Assembly (NCBI GenBank): GCA_963580455.1 | Contig: OY756972.1 | Coordinates: 20,785,001-20,849,000, forward strand | Reading direction: 5' to 3' | Length of the DNA: 64,000 nucleotides | Source of the DNA: Euonymus europaeus | Taxonomy: Eukaryota > Streptophyta > Magnoliopsida > Celastrales > Celastraceae | Shown here: piece after piece, positions 22,901-42,011 of the stretch | How positions within the stretch are numbered: position 1 is the stretch's first letter | How the letters are laid out: each line of letters starts with the position of its first letter | Position numbers and translations under genes: made by a program | Notes under the pieces: model-generated | What the model saw: the letters and a program-made list of their open reading frames with translations, nothing else | Database searches by the model: none | Told to the model about the DNA's origin: nothing

Positions 22901-23695
22901 CTTCTCCACCATTAGATTCCTTATTACGAAGTGAATAGGCTTCGGGCCGCAGCTTCTTGTTGGCCACTTAGGCCCATCCCACAGTATCTCCGTTAATATA
23001 TATGTATTTAATCTGGACAACAAAAACATAAACAAAGACAATTAAAAAATGATAAAATTTTTAATGAGTTTCTATGATGTCATCACATGAGTGTTACATG
23101 TTACTAGAATGTTTTTGAGATACAAATTAGGCCTAAATACGAGTCAATTATTTAATTACAATGTCAATCAACTTGTGATTAACAACCCGATCTTCTTCGA
23201 ACCGAGCGGGACCCATATTGATCGAAATATAATGGACTATTAATTCACGATTGGGCCTAAACAAGAGTCCATTCGAGTGATTGTATTATACTAGTATTAT
23301 ATATGATGAAATCAATCCATTGGGCCAGAATTTTTCCCAACCATTTAAGAACCTACGCCCAATTAATCCACATTAGCAACACCTTTGGCCAAAACTGATT
23401 TAAATAAATAAATAAACCTAAATTATATTTTCTCTATCTTCTTCCCTGATAGCTCACCGTCGCTCTATCTCATCCAGCGCCATATCTGCTTCTTTCCTTT
23501 CCTTTCCGTGCTTCAAGCCTCTCTTTTATTTTCTGTCATCAATCGAAGCTGCGTCTAGTCTAGTCGCCTCACAATCTCGTTTGTCTAAACCCATAACTTT
23601 AAAGAAATTAATTGCAAAATCAGAAAGTTTATTCAATAGAATAGGGATGAGTATAACCACACCAAGGACAAGCCCAAACAAGTAAAAACCATGTT
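19963..23695 (+). repeat. Segmental duplication B, copy 2
   Basis: Direct copy of 14378-18330 carrying the second FHA gene. It has a short insertion near 20645-20700 and a doubled GGGGTGCTACCTTTAGGG segment near 20735-20800 that copy 1 lacks. Its right end runs directly into duplication A copy 2 at about 23700. Confidence 0.9.
21218..22588 (-). CDS. FHA-domain protein, copy 2
   Basis: Exons 22588-22343, 22249-22071, 21960-21860 and 21753-21218 give 353 aa, the same structure as the gene at 15605-16978. Differences seen: Lys to Glu in the FC(K/E)EEDAERF stretch, Ala to Val in GL(A/V)EMRKLL, one Ile lost in the ELI(I)AKL stretch, and two changes near the C-terminus (VRPPAFEKF to VLPPASEKF). 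All splice sites and the frame are intact, so both copies should be expressible. The FHA features and the missing conserved His are the same. The leader with its intron is also preserved up to about 22938. Confidence 0.82.
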
Positions 23696-24314
23696 AAAAG
23701 TTTATTCAAATTTAGATTAAATATTCTATGGGGTTACTTGTAACTGAGCGGTAAAGTTTCTTCAACGTAACCTGTGTGGTAGGTTTGAATCTGGAAACAG
23801 CCTCTCGGCGTTGAAGTAAGGCTCCATACATCTTGCCGTGTGCTTGTGCATAGGATTTTTTGACAAATTTTCAGCCTTTTTTAGATGGGAAATGGTACTT
23901 TGGAACTTCTTTTTCATATACCAATGTCATTTCTTTGGGGGCGTTCTGATATTTTAAATTAAAAAAGTTAACACATATGGAGATTACGGCTTCAGGAGCA
24001 ATAGTGTTGTTACACAATCATGAGTTATGCATGAAGTTAAAAATTCTTACTAGAAAGTCCGCTGTGTTTCTGATGTATGGATTTTCAACTTTTCTGTTCT
24101 TTTGTGAGTGTGAAATTGCTTATTGTTTGGCGCCTGTTGTCCATAAATATGTTCATTTCTTCAACTGGAAATTCTTTATAGTAGTGTTGTCATTCTTCCA
24201 TGCTGTTTGCAGTTGGAAGTCTTTTTTTTTTTTTTAAGTTACCTGAGCTCTATGTGTGCTTGCCCCACCAATTTAAAGTTTTAAACAGGCCTGTGTTTTG
24301 ATTTATGAACCCAG

Positions 24315-27300
24315 GAAAAGAAAAAGGCTGCAGAAGACCATAGGCTTAATGTAGCTGAATACAGGAAGTTTTTGGAATCTTGTGACTTTATTAAGGTAAA
24401 TTTTTGAAAAGTGTAGCCATTTTTTTATTGCCATTGGTTGAGTTACCTGTTGTGGCGGTGGAACACTTTTCCCTTGCATTACCAAACTGGTTATAGGCAG
24501 TATTCGATTGCAAATGTACACCAGGAGAATCTGCATTCTAAGCAAGATGTGGCATCTACAGTGCACATTTCTGGACAGAACAAGGAACACAATGTCTTGT
24601 TTTTTTTGTTTTTGGCATCTGCTGGACTCATTTCCTGTGTGTAGTATAAGTAGCACAATGGCTTGACTTGTCTTCCGTTTGTAGGTGAGTAGCCAATGGC
24701 GAAAAGTCCTGGATCGCTTGGAGGATGATGAAAGGTGTGTGCGTCTTGAGAAAATTGACCGTTTGATGATTTTCCAGGTATAATTCCAAACTCTTGACAG
24801 TTCTATTTGGTTTTATTATGTATTGGAGCTGTATGATAAATTGTGAATGTGTTTCGGTTAGGACTATATTCGGGATTTGGAGAAGGAAGAAGAGGAACAA
24901 AAAAAGATACAGAAGGTATGATCTTTTTGTGGGCTTTATTAGCTTAAATTTATTCGACTATTGCTTTAACTTAAGATTTTGTTAATGCCTTCATTTGACT
25001 GAAATAAGGATAAACTGAGGCGGATTGAGCGCAAAAATCGGGATGCTTTCCGCAGTTTGATGGAAGAACATGTTGTTAGTGGCACTCTTACGGCTAAAAC
25101 TCGCTGGCATGAATATTGTTTGAAGGTGCTTAATCTATGCTTTCTACTTAATAATTATAATAATGTATTGAGGAAGGATGCAATCAGTTTTTTTATATGT
25201 TCTCTCTTTGGATTGCAGGTTAGGGATTTACCTCAGTATCAGGCTGTTGCATCAAACACCTCAGGTTCAACGCCAAAAGAGTTGTTTGAGGAAGTTATTG
25301 AAGACTTAGAGAAACAGGTGGCTGAATTTTCATTCCTCCTGTTAGATTGTGTTTTTTGCTCCAGTATTATCAATTTATGTAAAGTATAAGACTTTGACTA
25401 GTCAAGTTGTCTCATGTGTTTTGTGTGGTGTTTAGCAATCCTATTTTTTGGGAAAATTTGCAATTTTTGGGACATACTTGCTTTTAGAAGCTGAAACATT
25501 GTAATTCTGATGCTAGATATGTAACTCAATTCTTTCTTTTTTTTGTTATATTTGCAGTTTCATGATGACAAAAGTCGTATAAAAGATTCAATGAAGTCAA
25601 GGAAGGTAACATATATTGTAATTATTGTGGCTTGTAGCTTTCCGTTGCAAAAATTTTATGTTATAAAATTTATTTTGCAGATTACCTTCTTGTCCGCATG
25701 GTCATTTGAAGATTTCAAAACTGCTATTTCTGAGGATATTGTTTTACCGGCGATATCAGATATTAACTTAAAGGTATTCCAAAACGGTCATTATTAGTTC
25801 TTTAATGGGAGTTTAATACATGTTATAGTTTATAAAATAAATAAATAAAATTTGTTGCAATGCTAGTCTTTGAAATATATGTTTGGGTCTGTGATCTGTG
25901 GGTACATTTACTTAGGTTTGTGGCTTTCAAAATAAATTCTTCTTGTTTATGATGGTAAATGAGATAGGCGAACATCTGGTCTAGTGGTACTGGTAGTTTC
26001 CTGTAAATAGTCTCCACATATCATGCAGGGGTAAGGTTTGCTACATCTTTTCTGTTTCCGATTCCACCTACTGTGGGAGCATTGTGCATGGGTGTTGTTA
26101 CCTTAATGGAGTTAAATGAGCTTTTAGCTAGATGGGAGACTTAGATGTTATCTTGTAATGTTTTAAGTATGAATGATAGAAACCACAAAAACTGTCTAGG
26201 TTTTGGTCTAATGTGATTTCACCTTTTCTATTATAGTTGAAAATTTTGGACTGGCAGCCAACGTTTCAGCCTGGTGAGAAAATAAGTTCTTTGTGGTCGG
26301 ATGATATATCAGTTGTCTCGAAAGGCCTTGTTGAATTTGACGTTCAAACTGGAATTTGTAAAGGTTTTGATGAATTTCTTTAAGTGCCCTAAGGTCTTTT
26401 TTGTTTTATGCTGTCCGTGTAAACTACTATCCGTTTGGGACAGAGTATAAGCTAGCTTATACTCTGTCCCCATACTCCCAGACACTCTCAGCTTTTACGT
26501 TTTACGAGAGCTTATACTCTATCAACATACTCTGATCCAAACGGACAGTAAGTTATCTAATTATAGAGACGTAGGCTTGCAAATTGTGGGAGCCATCTGA
26601 GTTATTTGCCCAGAGTAGGTGTTTTAGATGGGAGTGGGATGGATTACTGAAACTGGGATTCAACTTGAACATTGATAAAAGTTTGGTGGTGCTTTGCAGT
26701 TGACCACGTCAAATGAATGAATTACTACATTATACAACCTTTTGTTACTGTTTCAATTCTCTCCGCATACTACTGTGAAAGAGATGATCAAGAGCAAGAG
26801 GCTATATCATCTTTTAACTCATTTGTTCAAGCATCACCATATTTTTTAAATCAGTCTATATTTAGAAGAACCTTCCCCTTTGGCATAATTCTTTGATTCT
26901 GCTTTGCCTTTAACTATTGAAAGCAAGAAGTCCCCCACCGTGCCCATGTACTAAGCATATTAGTCATCGGAGGTGCTTATTATAGTATTCATGTATTATT
27001 ACATTAACTAAATTTCAAGTCTCGCCTTTGTATTGTGTATGCCTTGATTTCAATAGAAAACATATATTTATGTAGGCTTCTTAATGAATGTTTACTAATC
27101 ATATTGAGATGTGATATCTGAAATCCTTGATTGTAAATTTATTTGAAGCTTGTGTACGAGGATCTACTTGAGAGAGCCAGGGAGAAGGAAGAGAAAGAAG
27201 CCAAAAAACGTCGTCGTCTTGAGGAAGACTTCACTATATTATTGCAATCATACAAGGTATCACAAAATTGTTATTTGGTATTATCCGATATTTTCTTTCA

Positions 27301-29053
27301 TTGCTGGGACTTTGCTTTTACTTCTAGTAATAACAATTTTCCACCTTGTAGGAAATTACTGCATCTTCTATTTGGGATGAGTGTGTGTCACTTTTTGAAG
27401 AGAGTCAAGAATACAGGTTTGCACTCTGTATAGCCTCAAAACTAGTGCTACTGCTGAAAGTTTGCCATTGACCATGGTGATTTCACGCTTACGGTTTTGT
27501 CAGATCAATTGAGGAAGAGAGCTTCAGGAGAGAGATTTTTGAAGAATACATTTCACACCTACAGGAGAAGGCTAAAGATAAGGAACGCAAACGGGAGGAG
27601 GAAAAGGTACTTAAATGTTGTTAACTTATCTGACTGGCATAGTAAATCACTTGAATTTTATGTTAGAGATTACCCACCCATTCCTTGCATATGGTTGTTA
27701 GGATAACGATTTTAAGACAGTTCTCCAATTACTTCAAATCGGAAATTTCTGGATGAGTTTGAGAATGGCATGATATAACATGACATAATTGTTGTTCTTA
27801 TTTGGCAACTGGATTTCTGGTATATACCGCTTGATGCAAAAGGTTAATAGTTCGAATTCGATATGTAACTAATTAATTTTGTAAGGAATTGTAAATACTT
27901 GTTTCCAAATGTCACAATCCTGATGTGGCCTGCAGAATAGTGGAGCTTCTTGTTATGAAAATGAATTCTAGTGGTGTCTTTTTGTTTTGATTTCAAGGGC
28001 CAGGACCTTATCAAGATGACCACAAGTGGATGTTCTCTGTTCAGAAAATTTTCTCCATTTGTTAATGAAATTTTTTCTGTGGAAATTCCTTTTTTAATTT
28101 CTATCTTATTCTTACTCCTCTATATATGGAAAATTTGATCGGGGTGGTGGTATATCTCTATTCAAGGTTTCTTGAAGTTTTGGATCTTGTACTGCTTCCT
28201 CCCACATCTTTAAGGCCATCTTTTTGTGAGTCGTGTCCTTGCCCCACGTGGAACTAATCTTCTTGGATGCATGCATAGCACCCATAACCATGTGTCCCAT
28301 GTAGATTGGGAAAAACTGGAGAGGGCTGGCGTCAAGGTGGTGGTTTGACTTGGGACTTCACCTATTGGTCTTAGCCTATGGGTTTGGAAGAGATTCCTTT
28401 AACATGGTTTTTATTTGTTTGGGCTTGTCCTTGGTGTGGTTATACTCATCCCTGTTCCATTGAATGAACTTTCTAAATAAAAAGAGCCCCTTCTCCCCTT
28501 TTTTGTTATTTTTTGCAGGCTAAAAAAGAGAGAGAGAAAGAGGATAAGGAAAAGCGGAAAGAGAGAGAAAGAAAGGAGAAAGAACATGAAAGGGAAAAGG
28601 TCAAGGAACGTACAAAAAAGGATGAGACAGACAGTGAGAACGTTGATGTGGTTGATGATTATGGCCATAAAGAAGACAAGAAGAGAGAAAAAGACAGAGA
28701 TAGGAAACACCGGAAACGGCATCAAAGTGCTACTGATGATGTGAGTTCTGATAGGGATGAGCGAGAAGATTCTAAAAGGTCGCGCAGACATGGCAGTGAC
28801 CATAAGAAATCGAGAAAGGTATTTGAATATGCTGCCAAGTGGTATATTATGATTTGCTTGTGCAGTGCTTAATTTATATAGAAAATTATGAAATTCTCCT
28901 TGTTCTTCTCTGCAGCATGCACACACACCTGAATCAGATAGCGAAAACCGTCATAAAAGGCACAGAAAAGATCACCGGGATGGTTCCCGTAGAAATGGGG
29001 GTCATGATGAGTTAGAAGATGGGGAGCTTGGCGAGGATGGTGAAATCCACTAG
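24315..29053 (+). pseudogene. 5'-truncated PRP40 duplicate with intact remaining exons
   Basis: Twelve exons correspond one to one to the last twelve of the PRP40 gene: 24315-24395, 24685-24777, 24862-24915, 25009-25125, 25219-25317, 25558-25605, 25681-25773, 27149-27256, 27352-27416, 27504-27606, 28519-28818 and 28916-29053. The frame and all splice sites are preserved. Only scattered substitutions are seen (for example Arg to Lys in ERTK(R/K)DETD, Ser to Asn near ESDSE(S/N)RHK). It lacks promoter, WW domains and the first two FF domains because the copy starts in an intron. It is either a recent pseudogene or, if transcribed from upstream sequence, a source of an FF-plus-charged-tail protein. 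Very recent origin or gene conversion explains the intact frame. Confidence 0.85.
26427..26548 (+). mobile_element. 122-bp MITE-like insertion in duplicated PRP40 intron
   Basis: Ends are inverted repeats: CTATCCGTTTGGGACAGAG on the left, and CTGTCCGTTTGGATCAGAG on the right when read inward. It is flanked by TA on both sides; the empty site with a single TA is preserved in copy 1 (GTGTAAACTAAGTTATC, about 5366). The interior is palindromic (ATAAGCTAGCTTAT). TA duplication and small size fit a mariner/Stowaway-like MITE, but the terminal sequence is not one I recognise. Confidence 0.85.
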
Positions 29054-29269
29054 TCTCTTAATTTGTAGTCCCATATTTATGGATTGATAAACCAAGCTGC
29101 ATTTAGTAGATACGAGTAATTTGGAGTTTTGTCAGTTGGACAATTTTCTTTCAATGCGTTTGACTTATTTCATTTTGATTGATATTACCTTTTTTGTGCT
29201 GGTGCATCGTTAGGATTGTTATTCGATGGAAAACATCTGGGTCTTTTTTTTTTAGTTAAGCTAAAAATA

Positions 29270-29860
29270 GGGGTGGGGTGACGAACTTGTGGAGATGAAG
29301 GCTAACCTCAAGGCTGAACTAAACCTACGGCCATTAGATCAAGTTTCTAAAGGTTTGGTTCAACCCCCAACTATAGGGGTGGGGTGACGAACTTGTGGAG
29401 ATGAAGGCTAACCTCAAGGCTGAACTAAACCTACGGCCATTATATTAAGTTTCTGAAGGTTTGGTTCAACCCCCAACTTTTGGATGTAAAGATGATGTTC
29501 CTAGATCCAATCCTTGCTGGCAAGAAGGTTCAATTGCAACGTATGATGACCAATTCAACAGGTTGCACGATGGCCTTGTGGAGATATGTATGATGACCAA
29601 TTCAACGGGTTGCACGATGGTCTTGTGGAGATGAGGAAATTATTGTGTGTAAAAGAGCATGTTGAACTCACGGCTAAACTAAACCTCTAAGGCTGAACTC
29701 ATGGCTGCAGTAGAGCTGCAGCAGCCATTATTAGATCAAGATTCTAAAGGTGGTTTAGTTTGAACCCCAGCTTTTGAAAATTTTACTCAATCAGAATCAA
29801 ATTTTTTATAAAGTCGAGACAATGATGAAGAGGATTTCAACTTCCCCTGATGAGCAGTTG
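29270..29860 (+). pseudogene. FHA-gene last-exon fragment, second copy
   Basis: Counterpart of 8093-8620. The ACGAACTTGTGGAGATGAAG segment is again doubled (about 29280 and 29387). A further short duplication around the TATGATGACCAATTCAAC segment (29543 and 29590) is unique to this copy. Frameshifts (for example in AACCTCTAAGGCTGAACTC) break any protein. Confidence 0.8.
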
Positions 29861-30487
29861 GTAACAATATGGTTAGAATTGGATTATTTTTATTCTTGTC
29901 ATGGATCGAGACGCTATACTGTTAGTGAGTAATCTTGTTGAGACTAATTTTTTACGTAGACTAAACCAGTGACAGATATTGCTAGAGATTCTATTTTAAG
30001 CTCGTATGTATATATTTTTTATATGGATAATAAATATTGTAATAAAAATCAAACTAGAATTTTTAAGATTTTTTTTCCAAAAAAAAAACTAAGCATTTCT
30101 TATGGCCTCCTAATTACAATGAAGACACTCTCTCACGGGATTGATAGAAGAGGCAATATTTTTCATTTTTTGATAGAAATCTGGAATATATTATTATATT
30201 AAGTAGAAGCATAAAAGTATAAATCCACCCGACGGAGTCTATGTAGACACTAAAATCTACAATTAATGAAATGTCGAATAAGACCTTCAACAATCAAGTC
30301 GAACACACTATGTCGAATTGAAGAAGAGAAAATTTGTAGTGAGAGAAGCAAAGAGGCTTTTAGAAAGAGAAGTTGAGCAGGATAATGATTCAGAGAGATT
30401 TAAGAGGCTTGGACTATTCATAATTATAGTATGCAACTCACGTGAGTTGCATGAGATATCATGTATTAAGCTCGTTTTGTGCCGTTT

Positions 30488-30950
30488 GGGCCTACAGGCC
30501 TTGAAGTCATATGGGCTGACAAGCCTGACTTGAGCTTACATAACTTTTTTGAGCTCACAAAACTTTTTGGAGCTCATAGGCCTTGAAGTCATACGAGCTC
30601 ACAAGCCTGACTTGGGCTTACAAGCCTTATTTGGGCCTACAGGCCTTGAAATCACATGAGCTCACAAGTCTGACTTGGACTTACAAGCCTTATTTGGGCC
30701 TACAGGGCTTGAAGCTATACGGGCTCACAAGCCTTATTTAGGCCTATAAGCTATAAATTCATACGGGCTCACAAGACTCACTTGGGCTCATAAGTGTTAT
30801 TTGGGCGTACAAGTCTTGAAGTCATACGGGCTTACAAGTCTGACTTGAGCTCACAAGTTTTCTTTGGGCCTACAGGCCTTGAAGTCATACAGGCTTACAA
30901 GCATGACTTGGACTCACAAGCATTATTTGAACCTACAGGCCCGTGCAACC
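30488..30950 (+). repeat. 63-bp minisatellite, second copy
   Basis: Same repeat family as 9301-9835, with units combining TTGAAGTCATACGGGCTCAC and TTATTTGGGCCTACAGG. Unit number and order differ from the first copy, as expected of a fast-changing tandem array. Confidence 0.8.
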
Positions 30951-31031
30951 TCTGACCCAAGACTATTAGATGGAAGACGATTTTTTGCCCATACAGTCTA
31001 GAGAGCCATAGAGGCACAGAGTTTACTAACT

Positions 31032-31901
31032 TTACATTCGAATCACAAGATAATGCAAATCTAAAGTCCATCTAATATGGGTTGCTAGAAACGCAGTGAA
31101 GCGAAAAACCAGCATCTTATACTCCTCCACAATGCCACCGAAATAAGACAACTCATTTCCCTCCCTTAAAAGAGTAGTCACCACCGTCAAACAATCACTC
31201 TCAATAATCACATGATTAAACCCAACGCCATCAACAGACCTGACTGGCAAGCTAACGCCTCTATGACCCGTGGTTCATATGCTGTCGAAAACTTTACAGC
31301 TTCAGCTCCACATAAATCCCGGGCATGGTCACGAATAATGAAACCCACCCCCGAAACACTGCGCTCAACATCGCAAGCTTCGTCCACAACCTTTACGAAA
31401 GGTCTACTAGGAATCATCCATCGAGAGCTGCCAGCAAGATCCCCCATCGGAGAACTGGAAGGAGATACACACCCCTGGTCACAACCCGTGGAAATAAAAT
31501 AATGCGGCAAAATTACAGCAACACTAACAGTAGCTCGGACATTAGGAGGTTTATCCTTAAAAATTTTCACATTCCTTGTACTCCAAAGACTCCATAAAAG
31601 CATGCACCACCGCTCGTTAATCTCAGCGGCAGCGAAACACAGTACTTCATAGCACCAAGCTTGCATATCATATCCACCAATCCACCACCGCTTTACAATT
31701 GAAGAACTAGCCCAAACGGCGCACACAAAAGGGCACGAAAATTAAACACGTGCTCCAACGTCTCCGCCACTCGGAAAAGCGAGCAGCAGGGCGAACCAAT
31801 AATTTTCTGGTGAAACAGACCTGCAACTGTTGGTAACCCCTTATGACACGTACAATCTCGACAAGAAAATATGCACCTTGAGAGGCACATTGACAGCCCA
31901 T
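31032..31901 (-). mobile_element. LINE remnant, second copy
   Basis: Minus-strand 172-codon open frame (31726-31208) with LLWSLWSTRNVKIFKDKP, FVKVVDEACDVERSVSGVGF and IIRDHARDLCGAEAVKF, the linker and start of an RNase H-like domain. The overlapping frame 31250-31032 continues it (VIIESDCLTVVTTLL). The zinc-binding part lies at 31690-31900. It is less broken than 9914-10793, but still only the 3' end of a LINE. Confidence 0.8.
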
Positions 31902-32117
31902 AGATTAGACCACAAAATTACCAAACCACATCTCATATAGACTCAGTATTAATAACAATAACAATGCGATGAATTGTCAAATATTAAACAATCAATAGCA
32001 AACAACACCCAAAATATAATAATAATAATAATTCATAGTCAAAGTTCAAACACCATCCAAAATAATATAATAATAATCCTTCTCAGTCTCCAAAATATAA
32101 TAAAAACAATTTTTATA

Positions 32118-32400
32118 ATCCCGCTCAATAAAAGCAACACCTTAATTGAAGGATATGAACAAAACATGAATCAGTCATACTATATCCACGTGTTATCATT
32201 TCATAATAAAATTAGATCAACGACATATTTGGTTGCTTACTATCGTGATTTATTTTTCGTAAAGAGCACGCATCAATTGGTTATATACACAACCCATTCC
32301 TAGTTAATAGTTTTTTCCGCTCAATAAAAAAATTAATTCCGCTCAATAAAAACGATATATTTTCTCGCTTTTTTATCTCATTATTCTATCATATACTTCA
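32118..32400 (+). repeat. Direct repeat flanking the decayed membrane-protein gene (left)
   Basis: Begins ATCCCGCTCAATAAAAGC and contains CATGAATCAGTCATACTATA, TTGGTTATATACACAACCC and several TCCGCTCAATAAAAA words. It recurs at about 33779-34165. It is absent from duplication copy 1, where different sequence lies at the same place. Confidence 0.8.
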
Positions 32401-32458
32401 AACACTTCAATCATTTTCTAAAATCTATTTTTTTCATTTAACTAATAGAAAAACTCAC

Positions 32459-33327
32459 TTATGGAAAGTTCTGAGCTGGGTTTGGAGTCGGCTTTGCAAC
32501 TAAAACGCATGAAAAATAAATATAACAAATTAACATAAATTCATCTTAAAATATGAAATATCAAAATAAAAAAATCATACCTAAATGCAAACTCATCATA
32601 ATCACATGGAGAATTCCTACAAAAATAGCATTGATCACCAAAATTCGTCCAAGTGACCATATATTATTTCCCACAAAACATTTAGCCTCATCAATCTCAG
32701 AGATGAGAGTGCTGCCCTTTGCCAACCAGTATTAGCAAATCTCAACTTCATGCCCCTCGAGTGGTGTGAGTGGTTCATTTGTGGCTTCACCACGTGCACC
32801 AGATATGGCTACTAATAATGTTTGATCGAAAAGACGACTCTCTTCATCTGAAGCAGGTTCACCACGAACACGAAACTAAGGACCAACCTCAACTTGAGAG
32901 TTCCATTCCTCTAAAGAAACCGCTGTATTTCTTGGATTTAAAGATTGATTATCTTCAACCGTTGATAAGAACCCCAAGCCGGAGTTGCCAACGTCACAAT
33001 GGAGAGGATGGTCAAAACCAATGAAGAAGCTAAAATGAACCATCTGAAACCGTGGAATATGACACTCATTGCAGCTGCCACGACCAAATAAATGGGCAAA
33101 TATGCTCTGACTTCATCTACGACAGTAGCACGGTTTGGCCCTTTGACATTTTGTAATTTTGGTTAGTGATTGCTTGAACAAAGTTCATCACATCTTCACG
33201 TACTCCTTGAAAATAGCCTGAAAAAATATCAACAGAACATCATGATACGAAATGGAGGAGACGAAAGCATGAGAATGTATGAGAAATGAAAAATTAACAT
33301 AGTTGATAGGAGCGCACTGTCAACTAT
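32459..33327 (-). pseudogene. Decayed copy of the 261-aa membrane protein gene
   Basis: Homologous to 11648-12582. The start codon is changed (ATGGCTGAC to ATAGTTGAC at 33327). A nonsense codon appears where the intact gene reads DICRYW (CGA to TAA near 32731). There are deletions, for example of the segment around IGPIIRKEMEE, and frameshifts in the acidic middle. The 3' exon lost part of its Pro-rich tail. Clearly a pseudogene. Confidence 0.9.
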
Positions 33328-33778
33328 TGAAAAATTAAGATCAACGTTAATTAAATTGTTTTCATTTCTCAATAAAAAAAAACGTTTTTGGTAGAGGGAG
33401 ATCTTATTTAATTAAATTATTTTATTTTCTCAATAAAAAGACGTTTTGTTTTTGTTTTTGTTTTTGTAGTTTGGTTTAAATCGTAAATGAGATAGTTTAA
33501 CCATTTGATTTAATAGAAATAGAATTGAAAGAGTGGTTTAGATGTAAAGCTATAGAAATGGTGTTGAAAAGCAGTCGTTTGAGAGAAAGATGTGGGTTTG
33601 CCTTGTTCCGTGGAAGGAACATTGAAATCTTTCTAATGTCAGAGTTTATATTTAAGTACGAATTTTTAACTTTTTAATTTTGATTTTGTAATTGCTCATC
33701 ATATTGTTTAATATTTGTTAGGAGCAAAAATCAAGCACCCTTAATTAATAGCTTATTCCGCTCAATAATTTTTTTTTA

Positions 33779-34165
33779 ATCCCGCTCAATAAAAGCAACA
33801 CCTTAATTGAAGGATATGAACAATTTTTTTTATAATCCCGCTTAATCATATTTTCACCTAGTAGTGAAAATATCCCGAAAAAATATGAACAAAACATGAA
33901 TCAGTCATACTATATCCACGCACTATCATTTCATAATAAAATTATATCAACGACATAACCGGTACGACATAACCGGTTGCTGACTATCGTGATTTATTTT
34001 TGGTAAAGAGCACACATCAATTGGTTTTATACACCAACCATTCCTAGTTAATAGTTTTTTCCGCTCAATAAAAAAATTAATTCCGCTCAATAAAAAAATT
34101 AATTCCGCTCAATAAAAATGATATATTTTCTCACTTTTTATCTCATTATTCTATCATATACTCAC
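33779..34165 (+). repeat. Direct repeat flanking the decayed membrane-protein gene (right)
   Basis: Second copy of 32118-32400, with an extra segment containing TAGTGAAAATATCCCGAAAA near 33860-33885 and one additional TTAATTCCGCTCAATAAAAA unit near its end. Together the two repeats bracket about 1.4 kb. Confidence 0.8.
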
Positions 34166-34876
34166 TTCAGTTATAAAAATCTTTACTTGTTGATTCTGAA
34201 TATATGTGATTTTTTTTTCAAATTTAATAAATATATTTTGTGATAGAAAGTGTTACAAAATTTCATTTAAAAAAATACAATCATTAGTCTAGTTGACAGC
34301 CAAGTGGATATCAGCTAACATGGGCTATGAGATTACTGGTTATCTATAAGTTCTTTGATGAATATCATCTCCATTACACAATCCATAATGTTAAGCTTGG
34401 AAAACTTGACAAAGTAAAAAAAAAGGCAGTTTTAGCAACATTGAAAATCTCAATCTCAATCTGCAGCCTTCATCTTCTCTGTGGAAAAGCATAACCATAC
34501 TGCCATTCTTCATTTTCTCCGGAATGGTGCAACACGATCTCGTTGAAAACGAAATATCCAAAGGTGGAAACTTTCAGAACGTGACAGACATTTCCCACGA
34601 ATCTAGCAATAAATCACACAAAGTATTTCTATCAACATGGATATTAATTGGTTAACAGTTGCACAGATGGTGACAGATGAAATTTTCTTCCTTTTTATCG
34701 CACAATAGCTAATTTTCATGGGAAAAAGACGTCGAACCAAACCCGCAAACTAGCTAGAACCCTACACATAGAATCGGAAAAAGGACAATTCAATAGAAGT
34801 GAATGCCTTGTCACCCAACAAGAAGGCAGCTAAATACGATAACAGCTTGGCGTGATCAATCAACCCATTTAGTCCT
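34166..34876. other. Intergenic region and 3' flank of MIRO
   Basis: No gene seen. The right part is the 3' untranslated side of the MIRO gene on the minus strand; no further coding homology was noticed. Confidence 0.5.

Positions 34877-42011
<7,135 letters not shown>

Larger units (their letters stand above)
23705..33640 (+). repeat. Segmental duplication A, copy 2
   Basis: Direct copy of 2655-13630. The left junction lies in a PRP40 intron, immediately right of block B copy 2, within the shared word TCAAATTTAGATT. It contains PRP40 exons from the third FF domain on, FHA debris, minisatellite, LINE remnant and the decayed membrane-protein gene. It carries a 122-bp insertion (26427-26548) not present in copy 1. 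Confidence 0.9.

Noticed and set aside
2655..33640. The repeated blocks as pure assembly duplication
   Set aside because: Not fully excluded, but differential indels, a filled/empty MITE site and a dead versus living gene copy show true divergence between copies.
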